Assembly: GCF_027922165.1 (NCBI RefSeq)
Contig: NZ_BSFD01000011.1
Location: 165,936 to 229,935 of the forward strand
Origin: Brevundimonas intermedia
GTDB lineage: Bacteria; Pseudomonadota; Alphaproteobacteria; Caulobacterales; Caulobacteraceae
Direction of reading: 5' to 3'
DNA: 64,000 nucleotides
The notes below the pieces were generated by a model. That model was not told where the DNA came from. It worked only from the letters and a program-made list of their open reading frames with translations, and did not search any database. Shown piece after piece: positions 55,691 to 64,000 of this stretch. The position numbers were made by a program, and so were the translations under genes. Each line of letters opens with the position of its first letter. Position 1 is the stretch's first letter.

Positions 55691-56686
55691 TTAGCGCGCG
55701 GCGCGGGCCGCCGCCATCTCCGATGCCAGACGAATGGCGGCGATTAGGCTGTCGGGACGCGCTATGCCCTTGCCGGCAATGTCGAAACCGGTGCCGTGGT
55801 CGGGCGAGGTGCGGATGACGGGCAGGCCTAGCGAGACGTTCACGCCGCCCCAGAAGTCCAGGGTCTTGACCGGGATCAGGGCCTGGTCGTGGTACATGCA
55901 GATGGCGGCGTCATAGGTCGCACGAGCCGCGTCATGGAACATCGTGTCGGCCGGTCTGGGGTCGGTGATGTCGATCCCCTCGGCGCGAAGCTGCCGGGCG
56001 ACCGGGATCAGGATGTCGATCTCCTGAAGCCCCAGGGCGCCGCCTTCGCCTGCATGCGGGTTCAAGGCCGCCATGGCCAGGCGCGGGCGGGCAATGGCGA
56101 AGTCGCGTTTCAGGCTTTCATGAACGACGCGGGCGGTGCGGGCGACCCGCTCGGCCGTAACAAGTTCCGGCACCTGATCCAGGGCGACGTGGATGGTGAC
56201 GAGGCAGGCGCGCAGATCGCGGGCGGTCAGCATCATCACGGGGCCGCGCGTTCCCGCGTAAGGCGCGTCAGCCGTCAGTTCGGCGATGAATTCGGTGTGA
56301 CCCGGAAAGCGGAAGCCTGAGGCGTACATGGGCGCCTTGGCGATGGGCGCTGTGACCAAACCTGAGGCTTCGCCGGAGAGGACGAAGCTAACAGCCTCTT
56401 CGATCCCGTCGGCGACGGCGGAGGCGTTGGCGGGGTCAGGGGTTCCGACCAAGACCGGGGCGGGCAGGGGGCGGTGGATGACCGGCAGCGCCCGCGCGAA
56501 TCGGTCAAGCGCGTCCGCGGGGCTGTTGATCTCGATGACCGGAACGCCCTGGTCCCGCAGCAGAGCCGCGTCGCCGATAACCGCGAAGGCCAGGGGTTCG
56601 GCGTTGAGCGCCCGCCAGGCGGCGGCCACGATCTCCGGCCCGACGCCGGCGGGTTCGCCCAGCGTCAGGACCAGAGGCCGGATCAT
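55691..56686 (-). CDS. pdxA: 4-hydroxythreonine-4-phosphate dehydrogenase
   Basis: A 331-residue NAD-dependent enzyme of pyridoxal-phosphate synthesis. The N-terminus (LTLGEPAGVGPEIV) and C-terminal metal/substrate segments (MYHDQALIPVKTLDF and RTSPDHGTGFDIAGKG) are standard. Overlaps the surA stop by ATGA, so the two are translationally coupled. Confidence 0.96.
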   Translation of the reverse strand: MIRPLVLTLGEPAGVGPEIVAAAWRALNAEPLAFAVIGDAALLRDQGVPVIEINSPADALDRFARALPVIHRPLPAPVLVGTPDPANASAVADGIEEAVSFVLSGEASGLVTAPIAKAPMYASGFRFPGHTEFIAELTADAPYAGTRGPVMMLTARDLRACLVTIHVALDQVPELVTAERVARTARVVHESLKRDFAIARPRLAMAALNPHAGEGGALGLQEIDILIPVARQLRAEGIDITDPRPADTMFHDAARATYDAAICMYHDQALIPVKTLDFWGGVNVSLGLPVIRTSPDHGTGFDIAGKGIARPDSLIAAIRLASEMAAARAAR

Positions 56687-58038
56687 TTGAACTCGATGAG
56701 CGCGTCGTTGCGCAGGTCGCGCAGGTAGCGGCGCTCGAGCACGGCCAGGTTCTGGGACCGCAGGCGGCCCTCGACCTGTTGACGATTCGGGGCCTCGGGG
56801 CCGCCGACGCGACGGCCGCAGACCGCGACCAGGTGCAGGCCCAGGGGGGTGCGGATCGGGGTCGAGACCGAGCCGATCTCGCCGGTGCGGGCGAACTGCT
56901 GGAACTGGGGCGCCAGGTCGGCGACATCCGATTCGCCGAGGTCGGATCCAATGACGCCGGCCGTCGCGCGCGACTGGGACAGGATGTTGTCGCAGTTCAG
57001 ACCCTGACGCATGGCGTCCAGCGTACGGGTTGCTGCGGCAAGGTCGGCTTCCGAGGCGGCTTCGGGCAGTTCGACCATCAGCTGCTTCAGCGACACCAGG
57101 CTGGTCGCCGCGCCGTCGCGCTTGTCGCGCATATAGATGATGTAGACACCGCCATCGACGGGAACGGGGTTCGACAGCTGGCCGGGCTGAAGCTGGTCGA
57201 AGATGGTTTGGAGCGCGGGCTGGACCGTGCCCTTGACCACCCAGCCGGCGTCTCCGGGGACGCGGGCCGAAGCCGATGGCGCCGCCGAGAACTGCTGGGC
57301 CACGGCCTGGAAAGGCGCGCCCTGGATGATCTGCTGCACCAGTTGGCGGGCGCCGTTCACGGCGGCTTCCTGGCCGCCGACGCGGGCGGCTTCGATGTAG
57401 ATCTCGCCGATCAGATATTGGGGCTGGGCGGCCGCATCGTTGAGGCGACGGACCTCCTGATCGACCTGCAGCGTGCTGGGACGGGCGCGGCTGTTGAACC
57501 GGCCGGGCACCAGCTGGCCCCAGCCGATCTCAGTGCGCAGGCTTTCGCGGAAGGCGTTCGGCTGGATGCCGCCTTGCTGCAGGAACTCCATATAGGCGGC
57601 GGGCGCGACCCCGGCCTGACGGGCCATTTCGGCGATTTCCCCGTCGACTTCCTGGTCCGTGATCCTGAGGGTCTCGAATTTCGTGATTTCCTGCGCCTTC
57701 AGGCGCTGTTCGATCAGACGGTTCAGCGCCGCCTGCTGGATCGCCGGCAGGTTCTGCTCGGTCGGTTGAACCTGAGACGAGGCGATCAGCATCAGCATCT
57801 GCTGGCGCAAGTCGAAGCCGGTGATGATCTTGTCATTCACAGTGGCGACGATGCCGTCGGCCATTTCGAACTGGGGCGCTGGGCGCGCGGTAGCGGGGCC
57901 GTCGCCGGCCGCAGGATTGGGCGCACCAGCGGCAGGCGCCTGCTGAGCGGCCGGAGCGGACGCCGTCTGACCCTGGGCCGAACCGGCGAGGAGGACCGCC
58001 GCGAGCGCAGCCCCCGTCGAATAACGCATCAAACCCAT
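56683..58038 (-). CDS. surA: periplasmic peptidyl-prolyl isomerase / outer-membrane protein chaperone SurA
   Basis: A 451-residue periplasmic chaperone for beta-barrel proteins. A signal peptide (about 1-28) and an Ala/Pro linker precede the SurA N-domain (IVATVNDKIITGFDLRQQ). One clear parvulin domain (GWVVKGTVQPALQTIFDQLQPGQLSNPV) and a second, weaker one (TPLGLHLVAVCGRR) follow. Start set at MGLMRYSTG because AGGA lies seven bases upstream; an ATG ten codons earlier is less likely. Adjacent to its likely main client lptD. Confidence 0.93.
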   Translation of the reverse strand: MGLMRYSTGAALAAVLLAGSAQGQTASAPAAQQAPAAGAPNPAAGDGPATARPAPQFEMADGIVATVNDKIITGFDLRQQMLMLIASSQVQPTEQNLPAIQQAALNRLIEQRLKAQEITKFETLRITDQEVDGEIAEMARQAGVAPAAYMEFLQQGGIQPNAFRESLRTEIGWGQLVPGRFNSRARPSTLQVDQEVRRLNDAAAQPQYLIGEIYIEAARVGGQEAAVNGARQLVQQIIQGAPFQAVAQQFSAAPSASARVPGDAGWVVKGTVQPALQTIFDQLQPGQLSNPVPVDGGVYIIYMRDKRDGAATSLVSLKQLMVELPEAASEADLAAATRTLDAMRQGLNCDNILSQSRATAGVIGSDLGESDVADLAPQFQQFARTGEIGSVSTPIRTPLGLHLVAVCGRRVGGPEAPNRQQVEGRLRSQNLAVLERRYLRDLRNDALIEFK

Positions 58039-58110
58039 TGGTCGTCCTGATTCCTCACAGCGGTCCATCTGCCAGGCCGGCAGGCGGTCGCGCCCCGTAA
58101 AGCGTCATGC

Positions 58111-60549
58111 TCAACGCATCTCGCCCTGTCCATAACCTGAACCTCCGAAAGTGGCGAGGTTTAGGCGCACATAGATACCGTCCGAGGGGCCGCTGGCCCG
58201 AACGCGAGTATTGTTGCGGCGATAGCCGAACTCGACACGGAAACAGTCGTCGTCGAACAGGACGCCGATTTCCTGACGCGTGATGACGTTGCGCTCCAGA
58301 TCGGCGATGCCGGTGACGGCGACGCCCCAGTTGCCATAGACGAACTGCTGGCCTGCCAGTTGCACGAACTCGTAGTTGCGATTCTGATCGCCCGACAGGG
58401 GATTGGAGCGATCAACGATATAGCTGACCGACGCCAGATTGCGGCGGCCCCAGCGGCCGTCCACCGCCGCCTCTGCCCGGTGAATGTCGCCCGAGCCGTC
58501 GAAGGTGGCGTGGCCCCAGCTGCGGATTCGGTCGGACGGCGAGAAACTGCCTTGGACGACCCAGTCGGACGCCGACGAGGCCAATCCGGTGGGGTCGTAC
58601 AACTGGCCGTTCGTACTGTCGGGGATCGTGGTGCGGAAGGCGTCTTCATCGTCGGCGCGGTAGCTGCGGCCGACGAACAGGCTGGCGCTGCGGCCCTCGG
58701 ACCAGCGAATCGTCGCTCGGCCGCCCGCCGTTATCCGCGCCCCGCCTTCGACCAAGTCGTAGCCGGAGAACCGATCCATGCGGAACAGTGACGATTCGTC
58801 GAGCTCGATGACCTGCGAATCCTCGTTTGGAATGCGGGGATCTATGTCGGCCTTGTTGGAGATCGAAACCTGGGCGACCGGTTCCAGGATGATGTCGGCG
58901 CGTTGAGTACGGCGGATCAGCGGATAGCTGAGGTCCACGCCGGCGCTGGTGCGAGTCCGGCTGAGGCTTTCGTCGCTCTCGACGCCCATCATGGGCGGGA
59001 GGTCGGACAGGGAATAGAGATCGACCCGGGTATCGACGAAGGGCTCGATCCGCAGTCCAAGGCCGGTGATGAAGACGCGCCGCCATTCCGCCTGGGCCGT
59101 CACGCGGCGGCTGTCGACGCCGGAAAGACCGGTTATGTCGGACGGCACGATGTCCGGGTTAAGCACGGGCGCGCCGACGAATCTGTCGCGGTACAGCGAG
59201 ACAGCTGAGCCCTTGACCCGGAGACGTCCACCGAAGATGGGGTCGGCGGGTTCCCAGCGGGCGTCGATCAGGGGCGCGACCAGCGGCAGGGTGTCGTCGT
59301 TTTCGAACACCTTGAAGCCGTCGGCGTCGCGGAAGTCATTGTCTTCGAAGGCGGGGTCCAGTCGCAGGCTCTGGATCGAGAAGGCCGCGACAGAGAGATA
59401 AGACCGGTCGGTCTGGCGCTCGGCGTAGATCTGGCTGATCAGCCGGCGACGATCGCCGTAATAGAGGCCGTTGTCCTGATAGGGATCGCGAATGTCGTAG
59501 CGGTCGAACAAAGTCTTGTCAGACGTACGTTCCGCCGTGAATCCGAACCGCAAGGGCCCCGGAGGGTCGAATTCGCCGTGCGACAGCAGGTAGGAGCGGT
59601 GCTCCTTGTCGCCAAACCGGACGTTGCTTTCGTAGTCGCCATCGCCGTCTAGGTCGAAGTCGCCGAAGTTCCGCTCGTAAGTATAGCCGCCACGCGCGAC
59701 GATGGAGCCTTCAGCGAACCGGCGGCGCCATTGCAGGTTCAGCAGGGGCGCGACTCCGGCATTGATCTGGGGGCTGATAAGCCAGTCTTCCGACGGAGAG
59801 ACCACGTGCAGATAGGGTTGTTCGACCGAGACGCCGCCGCGGCCTTCGTCATAGTTGATGATGGGCACCAGCAGGCCCGAGGCCCGCACCACCGTCGGAT
59901 CGGGATGGGCGAAGAAGGGCGTATAGAAGACCGGCACACCGCCGACGCGGAAGATGGCGTTGCGATAGATGACGGCGCGCAGGGCCTCGTCCTGAACCAC
60001 TTTTTCCGCCTGGATCGAGACGCTGGGCGTCTTTGGGCCGTCGGCGTCGCAGATCGGGCAGGGGGTGAAGATGGCGTAGTTCAGCTCGTTCACGTTCTCG
60101 CTGCGTCTGACCGCCGTCGCCGCCATTAGGCTGGCGCCGTTCTCGAGCCGTGTCGCGAAATCGACGGCGATCGCCGCCTTTAGATCCCGGTCGGTTTCCA
60201 GATGGCTGGCGTAGACGACCGTGCCGTCGGCCGAGATGGCCTCGACGCGGCCGCTGACGGAGGCCGCCCCGCTGGCCAGGTCGTAGGCCAGGTCATCACC
60301 GCGCAGGACATTGCCGTCTGTGCGCAGATAGACACGGTCTCCACCGTCGCTTTGGGCCGTGATGACGTCGCCCGACCGGCCCGCCGAGGCGGCGTCGACA
60401 TAGACAGCGCCCTTGTTCAGGCCATCTTGGGCCGTGACGGAGGCTGTTTGGGCCAGAGCCGCGCCGGAGGGGACGCAGATGAACAGCGCCGCGCCGGCGA
60501 GAAGCCGCGCCCGGAAGGCCTTCGAACGCTGATCGCGATCACCCTGCAT
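58111..60549 (-). CDS. lptD: LPS-assembly outer membrane protein
   Basis: An 812-residue outer-membrane protein that inserts LPS into the outer leaflet. A signal peptide (about 1-34, ending ALAQ) is followed by an OstA/LptA-like beta-jellyroll (about 45-170). A short cysteine-containing segment (FTPCPICDADGPKTPS) precedes the large beta-barrel to the C-terminus. Several aromatic-ended beta strands are visible near the end. Lies between surA and lptG in the usual alphaproteobacterial order. Confidence 0.95.
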   Translation of the reverse strand: MQGDRDQRSKAFRARLLAGAALFICVPSGAALAQTASVTAQDGLNKGAVYVDAASAGRSGDVITAQSDGGDRVYLRTDGNVLRGDDLAYDLASGAASVSGRVEAISADGTVVYASHLETDRDLKAAIAVDFATRLENGASLMAATAVRRSENVNELNYAIFTPCPICDADGPKTPSVSIQAEKVVQDEALRAVIYRNAIFRVGGVPVFYTPFFAHPDPTVVRASGLLVPIINYDEGRGGVSVEQPYLHVVSPSEDWLISPQINAGVAPLLNLQWRRRFAEGSIVARGGYTYERNFGDFDLDGDGDYESNVRFGDKEHRSYLLSHGEFDPPGPLRFGFTAERTSDKTLFDRYDIRDPYQDNGLYYGDRRRLISQIYAERQTDRSYLSVAAFSIQSLRLDPAFEDNDFRDADGFKVFENDDTLPLVAPLIDARWEPADPIFGGRLRVKGSAVSLYRDRFVGAPVLNPDIVPSDITGLSGVDSRRVTAQAEWRRVFITGLGLRIEPFVDTRVDLYSLSDLPPMMGVESDESLSRTRTSAGVDLSYPLIRRTQRADIILEPVAQVSISNKADIDPRIPNEDSQVIELDESSLFRMDRFSGYDLVEGGARITAGGRATIRWSEGRSASLFVGRSYRADDEDAFRTTIPDSTNGQLYDPTGLASSASDWVVQGSFSPSDRIRSWGHATFDGSGDIHRAEAAVDGRWGRRNLASVSYIVDRSNPLSGDQNRNYEFVQLAGQQFVYGNWGVAVTGIADLERNVITRQEIGVLFDDDCFRVEFGYRRNNTRVRASGPSDGIYVRLNLATFGGSGYGQGEMR

Positions 60550-60582
60550 GAAGCATCCGTCTGTCTTGAGCGAGGCGCTCGC

Positions 60583-61719
60583 TTAGCCGTCTTCGGTATA
60601 GAACAGCAAGGTGAAGGCGGCGAGGCCCGTCAATATGGGCGGAAGCCAGGCCGCCACGAGCGGTGGAACGACCTCGGCCGAACCCATGGCGGAAGAAAAC
60701 TGGTTCATGAAGAAGAAGGCGAAGCCCAGCACCACGGCGGCGATGCTCATCTTTGCCAGATCGCCCAGCCGCATAAGGCGTAGAGAGAAGGCGGCCGCCA
60801 GGATCGACATGGCTGCGAAGACCAGGGGCGTCGCCAGCAACTGCTGGAACCGCAGTTGGTAGGCGGTCGAGGCGAAGCCGGCGTTCTCGATTCGCTCGAT
60901 CTGGTTCGGCAGCGACCAGAAGGGCGTGGACTGTGGGCGGGCGAACCGCTCGAACGCCTCTTCGTCGGCGAGACTGGAGATCAGGTCGAGGCTGGAATAG
61001 GTCACGGCGCGCTGGCCGATGCTGGCGCCGACCGCATTGGTCAGCCGCCAGCGGCCGGCGCTGAGGGCGGCGGACTGGGCGTCGATCCGTTCCGAGAAGT
61101 CGCGATTGCCCGTCGAGTCGGTCGTGTAGATGAAGAAGGTGACGTCCAGCAGACGGGCGTTGGCGCGATCCTGACGTCCGGCGCGTATGATCATCTGGCG
61201 CTGGTCGTCGCCTTCCCGCAGCCAGATGGCGGCGTTGGAGCTTGCGTCCGGCGCTGCGCCGGAAATGCGCGCGCGCTCCCGCTGCCACAGGCCGTCGCCC
61301 GCCGACGCCAGAGGACCGAGCACAGTTACGGTCAGGACGCCCAGCACCAAGGCCATTCCGGCCGCCGGAAGCACGAAACGCCAGGCCGACACGCCCGCCG
61401 CCCGCATCGCGATCAGTTCACTGCGCCGGTTCAGGCCGATATAGGCGGCCAGGGTGCCGAACAGGAACACGAAAGGAAGAAGCTGTACGATCACCGAGGG
61501 TGACTTCAGCGCCACCAAGCCCAGGATGCGTAGAGCCGACAAATCCTGGTCCGAACCGACACCGCGAGACACCTCGACGAAATCGATTAGCATGACCAGG
61601 GCCCCGATCACCGCGAGGGCGACCCCCAAAGACCGAAGCTGCTGAACCAGGACATAGCGTTCGATCCGGCCCAGGCGGGGCGGATTGAGAGAGGTGAGGG
61701 ACGGCAGGGCCAGGGTCAT
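60583..61719 (-). CDS. lptG: LPS export ABC transporter permease LptG
   Basis: A 378-residue inner-membrane permease of the LptB2FG transporter. Three membrane segments at each end flank a periplasmic jellyroll domain (about 130-270). The N-terminal RIERYVLVQQLRSLGVALAVIGALVMLIDF and ELIAMRAAGVSAWRF segments fit the YjgP/YjgQ family. It overlaps lptF by 4 bases. The ATPase LptB is not in the window. Confidence 0.94.
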   Translation of the reverse strand: MTLALPSLTSLNPPRLGRIERYVLVQQLRSLGVALAVIGALVMLIDFVEVSRGVGSDQDLSALRILGLVALKSPSVIVQLLPFVFLFGTLAAYIGLNRRSELIAMRAAGVSAWRFVLPAAGMALVLGVLTVTVLGPLASAGDGLWQRERARISGAAPDASSNAAIWLREGDDQRQMIIRAGRQDRANARLLDVTFFIYTTDSTGNRDFSERIDAQSAALSAGRWRLTNAVGASIGQRAVTYSSLDLISSLADEEAFERFARPQSTPFWSLPNQIERIENAGFASTAYQLRFQQLLATPLVFAAMSILAAAFSLRLMRLGDLAKMSIAAVVLGFAFFFMNQFSSAMGSAEVVPPLVAAWLPPILTGLAAFTLLFYTEDG

Positions 61720-62864
61720 GCGAACCTCGCGCGGAATTGGGCCCGCATCCGGTCAAGGATGGGGTGTTCGCGGCGTCTTCCAGGCTTAAGCGCACGGAAC
61801 AACAGGCGTGCCGACAGGGCGACAGCGATCAAGGGCGCCAGATATTGAAGGATGTTCATCCAGGGGTTCCAGGCGCTGGCGGCGACCAGCCCATAGCCGA
61901 TTACCCGGACCAGCAGGAAGGCGCCGGCGGCCTTGGCGATACGGAGCGAATAGCCGGTGCGACTGAAGGACCCGCCCATTATGGCGGCCAGGGCCAGGGC
62001 CACAGCGACTAAGGCATATAGCGGCGCCGAAATGCGGGCGTGCGCCTCGGCCAGGAGCTCGCCGCGTGACCCTGCGGTATCGAGGACGCGGGGCGTGGGG
62101 TTCAGCAACTGGCGCAGATAGAGGTCGGCCGGCTTGTAGCGAATTTGTTCGGTGACGGCCGAAAACTGACCCAGGGGGAAGTCGTATCGGTCGAAGGAAA
62201 GGGTCTCCAGCACGCCGCGCGACGAGTATTTTTGCCAGGAGCCGTCGATCATGGTCAAGACCGGCTCATCAGCGGCGTCGCGGCCGAACCGCGCTTCGGC
62301 CGCGCTCCAGTTCTGGGTCGATTTGCCGTCGTCCAAATAGACGAACATGTTCTTCAGCAGGCCGTTCTGTTCGATCTGCTGGACATAGACCGTCAGACCG
62401 TCCGGCCCTTGGACGAACTGACCCTCCTCGACCAACAGGGCCGCCAGGTCCGTGCGTATGGCAAAGGCTTGGTTGCGGGCCTCGCGCTGGGCCCAGGGCT
62501 GGGCGAACAGGGTCATGAAGAGGTTGAGGATCAGCACCAGAACAGCCAGGCGCGCGGCGGGCGCAATTACCTGCCACCGCGTCATGCCGCCGGCGAAGGC
62601 CGCCGTCAGTTCCTGCTCGCGTTGCATCCGGGTCAGGGCGATCAGAACTCCGACAAAGAGACCGATCGGCAGGATCACCGCCAGCAGCTGAGGCAGGGCG
62701 AGCAGGGTCAGTTTGACCATCACCCACACGCTCTGGCCGCGCTCGACGATGACCTCGAGTTGGTCCAAACTCTGGCTCAGGATTCCGATCCCGGCCAGGG
62801 AGGCGCAGGCTGCAACCACGGGCAGCGAGATCTGGCGGAAAAGGTATCTTTGAATCAGGGTCAT
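61716..62864 (-). CDS. lptF: LPS export ABC transporter permease LptF
   Basis: A 382-residue partner of LptG. It shares the YjgP/YjgQ layout: membrane helices at the N-terminus (LIQRYLFRQISLPVVAACASLAGIGIL), ELTAAFAGGMTRWQV as coupling helix, a periplasmic domain, and helices near the C-terminus. Start set at MTLIQRYLFRQ; the frame is open 26 codons further but that part is not family-like. First gene of the minus-strand LPS cluster, divergent from pepA. Confidence 0.93.
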   Translation of the reverse strand: MTLIQRYLFRQISLPVVAACASLAGIGILSQSLDQLEVIVERGQSVWVMVKLTLLALPQLLAVILPIGLFVGVLIALTRMQREQELTAAFAGGMTRWQVIAPAARLAVLVLILNLFMTLFAQPWAQREARNQAFAIRTDLAALLVEEGQFVQGPDGLTVYVQQIEQNGLLKNMFVYLDDGKSTQNWSAAEARFGRDAADEPVLTMIDGSWQKYSSRGVLETLSFDRYDFPLGQFSAVTEQIRYKPADLYLRQLLNPTPRVLDTAGSRGELLAEAHARISAPLYALVAVALALAAIMGGSFSRTGYSLRIAKAAGAFLLVRVIGYGLVAASAWNPWMNILQYLAPLIAVALSARLLFRALKPGRRREHPILDRMRAQFRARFA

Positions 62865-62926
62865 GGGCGGATGGACTTCGCCCGGTTGCAGGCGGCGATA
62901 ATGAAGCGCATCTAGTAGCACAGGAG

Positions 62927-62966
62927 GGCGCGTCCGCGACAAGCAGACGCGCCGTTTGTCTTTTTC
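62927..62966 (+). terminator. terminator-like hairpin in the pepA leader region
   Basis: GGCGCGTC (62927-62934) pairs with GACGCGCC (62946-62953), followed on the plus strand by a T-rich run (GTTTGTCTTTTTCTT). No plus-strand gene lies immediately upstream; it precedes pepA by about 45 bases, so it might act as an attenuator or end a short transcript. Confidence 0.45.
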
Positions 62967-63008
62967 TTACGTTGTAAACGCCGGGTGGGGCCTGGCTGGA
63001 GTCGCTGA

Positions 63009-64000
63009 ATGAAGATCGAGTTCGTCGCCGCCGTAGACGCTGCTGAAATTCTCGCTGTGCCGGTCCATGAGGACCGGACCCTGGCGGGCTCTGGTGCGGA
63101 GCTGGACGCCAAGTCCGGCGGCGCCCTGACCCGGGCGATGAGCAAGGGCCGTTTCGTCGGCAAGCCGGGCCAGACGCTGAGCGTCGCCGCGCCGTCGGGC
63201 GTGAACGCCGACGCCATCCTGCTGGTCGGCGCCGGTGCGGCCGACAAGGTCGATGACCTTGCCGTTGAAGCCTTTGGCGGCAACGCCTATGCGGCCGTGA
63301 AACTGTCGGGCGCCGAGGTCCTGACCATCGACGCCTCGAACCTGACGCCGGAACAGGCGGCGCGCGTCGGCTTCGCCGCGCGTCTGGCCGCCTATCGGTT
63401 CGACAAGTATCGGACCACGCAAAAGGCCGACAAGATCCCGTCGATCACCGCGATCCGGGTCGTGACCTCTGATCTTCGCGCCGCCGAGGCTGCGCTGGAG
63501 CCGCTGTCGGCCGTCGCCGACGGCGTGATCTTCGCCCGCGATCTGGTGTCCGAGCCCGCCAACGTCCTGTACCCGGCCGAGTTCGCCAAACGGGTCAAGG
63601 CGCTGGAAAGCCTGGGCCTGGAGGTCGAGATCCTGGGCGAGGCCGAGATGGAGAAGCTGGGCATGCGCACCCTGCTGGGCGTGGGCCAGGGCAGCCGCCG
63701 CGAGAGCCAGCTGGCCGTGATCCAGTGGAAGGGTGGCGAGGCGGGCGGCCAGCCGATCGCCTTCGTCGGCAAGGGCGTCTGCTTCGACACCGGCGGCATC
63801 TCGATCAAGCCAGCCGACGGCATGGAAGACATGAAGTGGGACATGGGCGGCGCGGCAGCCGTGACTGGGACCATGATCGCCCTGGCCGGGCGCAAGGCCA
63901 AGGTGAACGCTATCGGCGTGCTGGGCCTGGTCGAAAACATGCCGGACGGCAACGCCCAGCGTCCGGGCGACGTGGTCGTGTCGATGTCGGGCCAGACGGT
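63009..64000 (+). CDS. pepA: leucyl aminopeptidase (M17), cut by window end
   Basis: The first 330 residues of an M17 aminopeptidase, which usually has about 490. The N-terminal regulatory domain (about 1-165) is followed by the catalytic domain with GKGVCFDTGGISIKP, where Lys255 and Asp260 are metal ligands, and MKWDMGGAAAV with Asp278. The NTDAEGR motif lies beyond the right edge. Cytosolic peptide turnover; E. coli PepA also binds DNA. Divergent from lptF. Confidence 0.93.
   Translation, partial: MKIEFVAAVDAAEILAVPVHEDRTLAGSGAELDAKSGGALTRAMSKGRFVGKPGQTLSVAAPSGVNADAILLVGAGAADKVDDLAVEAFGGNAYAAVKLSGAEVLTIDASNLTPEQAARVGFAARLAAYRFDKYRTTQKADKIPSITAIRVVTSDLRAAEAALEPLSAVADGVIFARDLVSEPANVLYPAEFAKRVKALESLGLEVEILGEAEMEKLGMRTLLGVGQGSRRESQLAVIQWKGGEAGGQPIAFVGKGVCFDTGGISIKPADGMEDMKWDMGGAAAVTGTMIALAGRKAKVNAIGVLGLVENMPDGNAQRPGDVVVSMSGQT

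Overview
The window looks like core chromosome of a high-GC alphaproteobacterium of the family Caulobacteraceae, most likely Brevundimonas or a close relative. The strongest marker is popZ, the gene for the polar organizing protein, sitting between a tolC-type gene and valS. Other support comes from an lptF-lptG-lptD-surA-pdxA-ksgA block, the palindromic GC-rich intergenic repeats, and a GTTC-N7-GTTC LexA-type box. The genus is inferred from gene content and order only.

Layout. 0-9 kb: an acyl-CoA dehydrogenase, a cytochrome b561, the tRNA-modification enzyme Sua5/TsaC, a patatin / 3-hydroxybutyrate dehydrogenase pair, yaaA, an 850-bp non-coding stretch with palindromic repeats, an FAD-linked oxidase and a small hypothetical gene. 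9-19.9 kb: metC, an O-antigen ligase and parE on the minus strand; then an amino-acid-binding lipoprotein with a DAACS symporter; then phrB-cfa-sseA. 19.9-27.8 kb: the LPS inner-core genes kdsA-hldE-hldD, a DUF3089 protein, a QmcA/NfeD membrane pair, an MFS exporter and rnhA. 27.9-33.4 kb: tatABC, a DUF6065 gene, glnB-glnA with a clear terminator, and an NAD(P)H-hydrate dehydratase.

33.5-41.6 kb: tRNA-Asn, an rRNA/tRNA methyltransferase of the SpoU type, tRNA-Cys, a PIMT-like protein, tolC, popZ, valS and tlyA. 41.7-47.1 kb: a glycine-zipper protein, an RlmD-like methyltransferase, a radical SAM protein with a LexA-like box, and a cytochrome b561-YceI fusion. 47.2-53.5 kb: fabD-fabG-acpP-fabF-mltG-yicC-gmk. 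53.7-62.9 kb (minus): aminotransferase-ksgA-pdxA-surA-lptD-lptG-lptF. The divergent pepA runs off the right edge.

A cell-envelope theme runs through the window: heptose and KDO synthesis, O-antigen ligation, LPS export to the outer membrane, fatty-acid synthesis, lipid cyclopropanation, Tat export and an outer-membrane channel. I see no prophage, insertion sequence, CRISPR array or obvious genomic island, and no clearly new multi-gene system. The more unusual points are three family members that lack expected active-site residues (DUF3089, PIMT-like, RlmD-like), an orphan ABC-type binding lipoprotein next to a symporter, the b561-YceI fusion, the LexA-like box, and several palindromic structures in regulatory positions.
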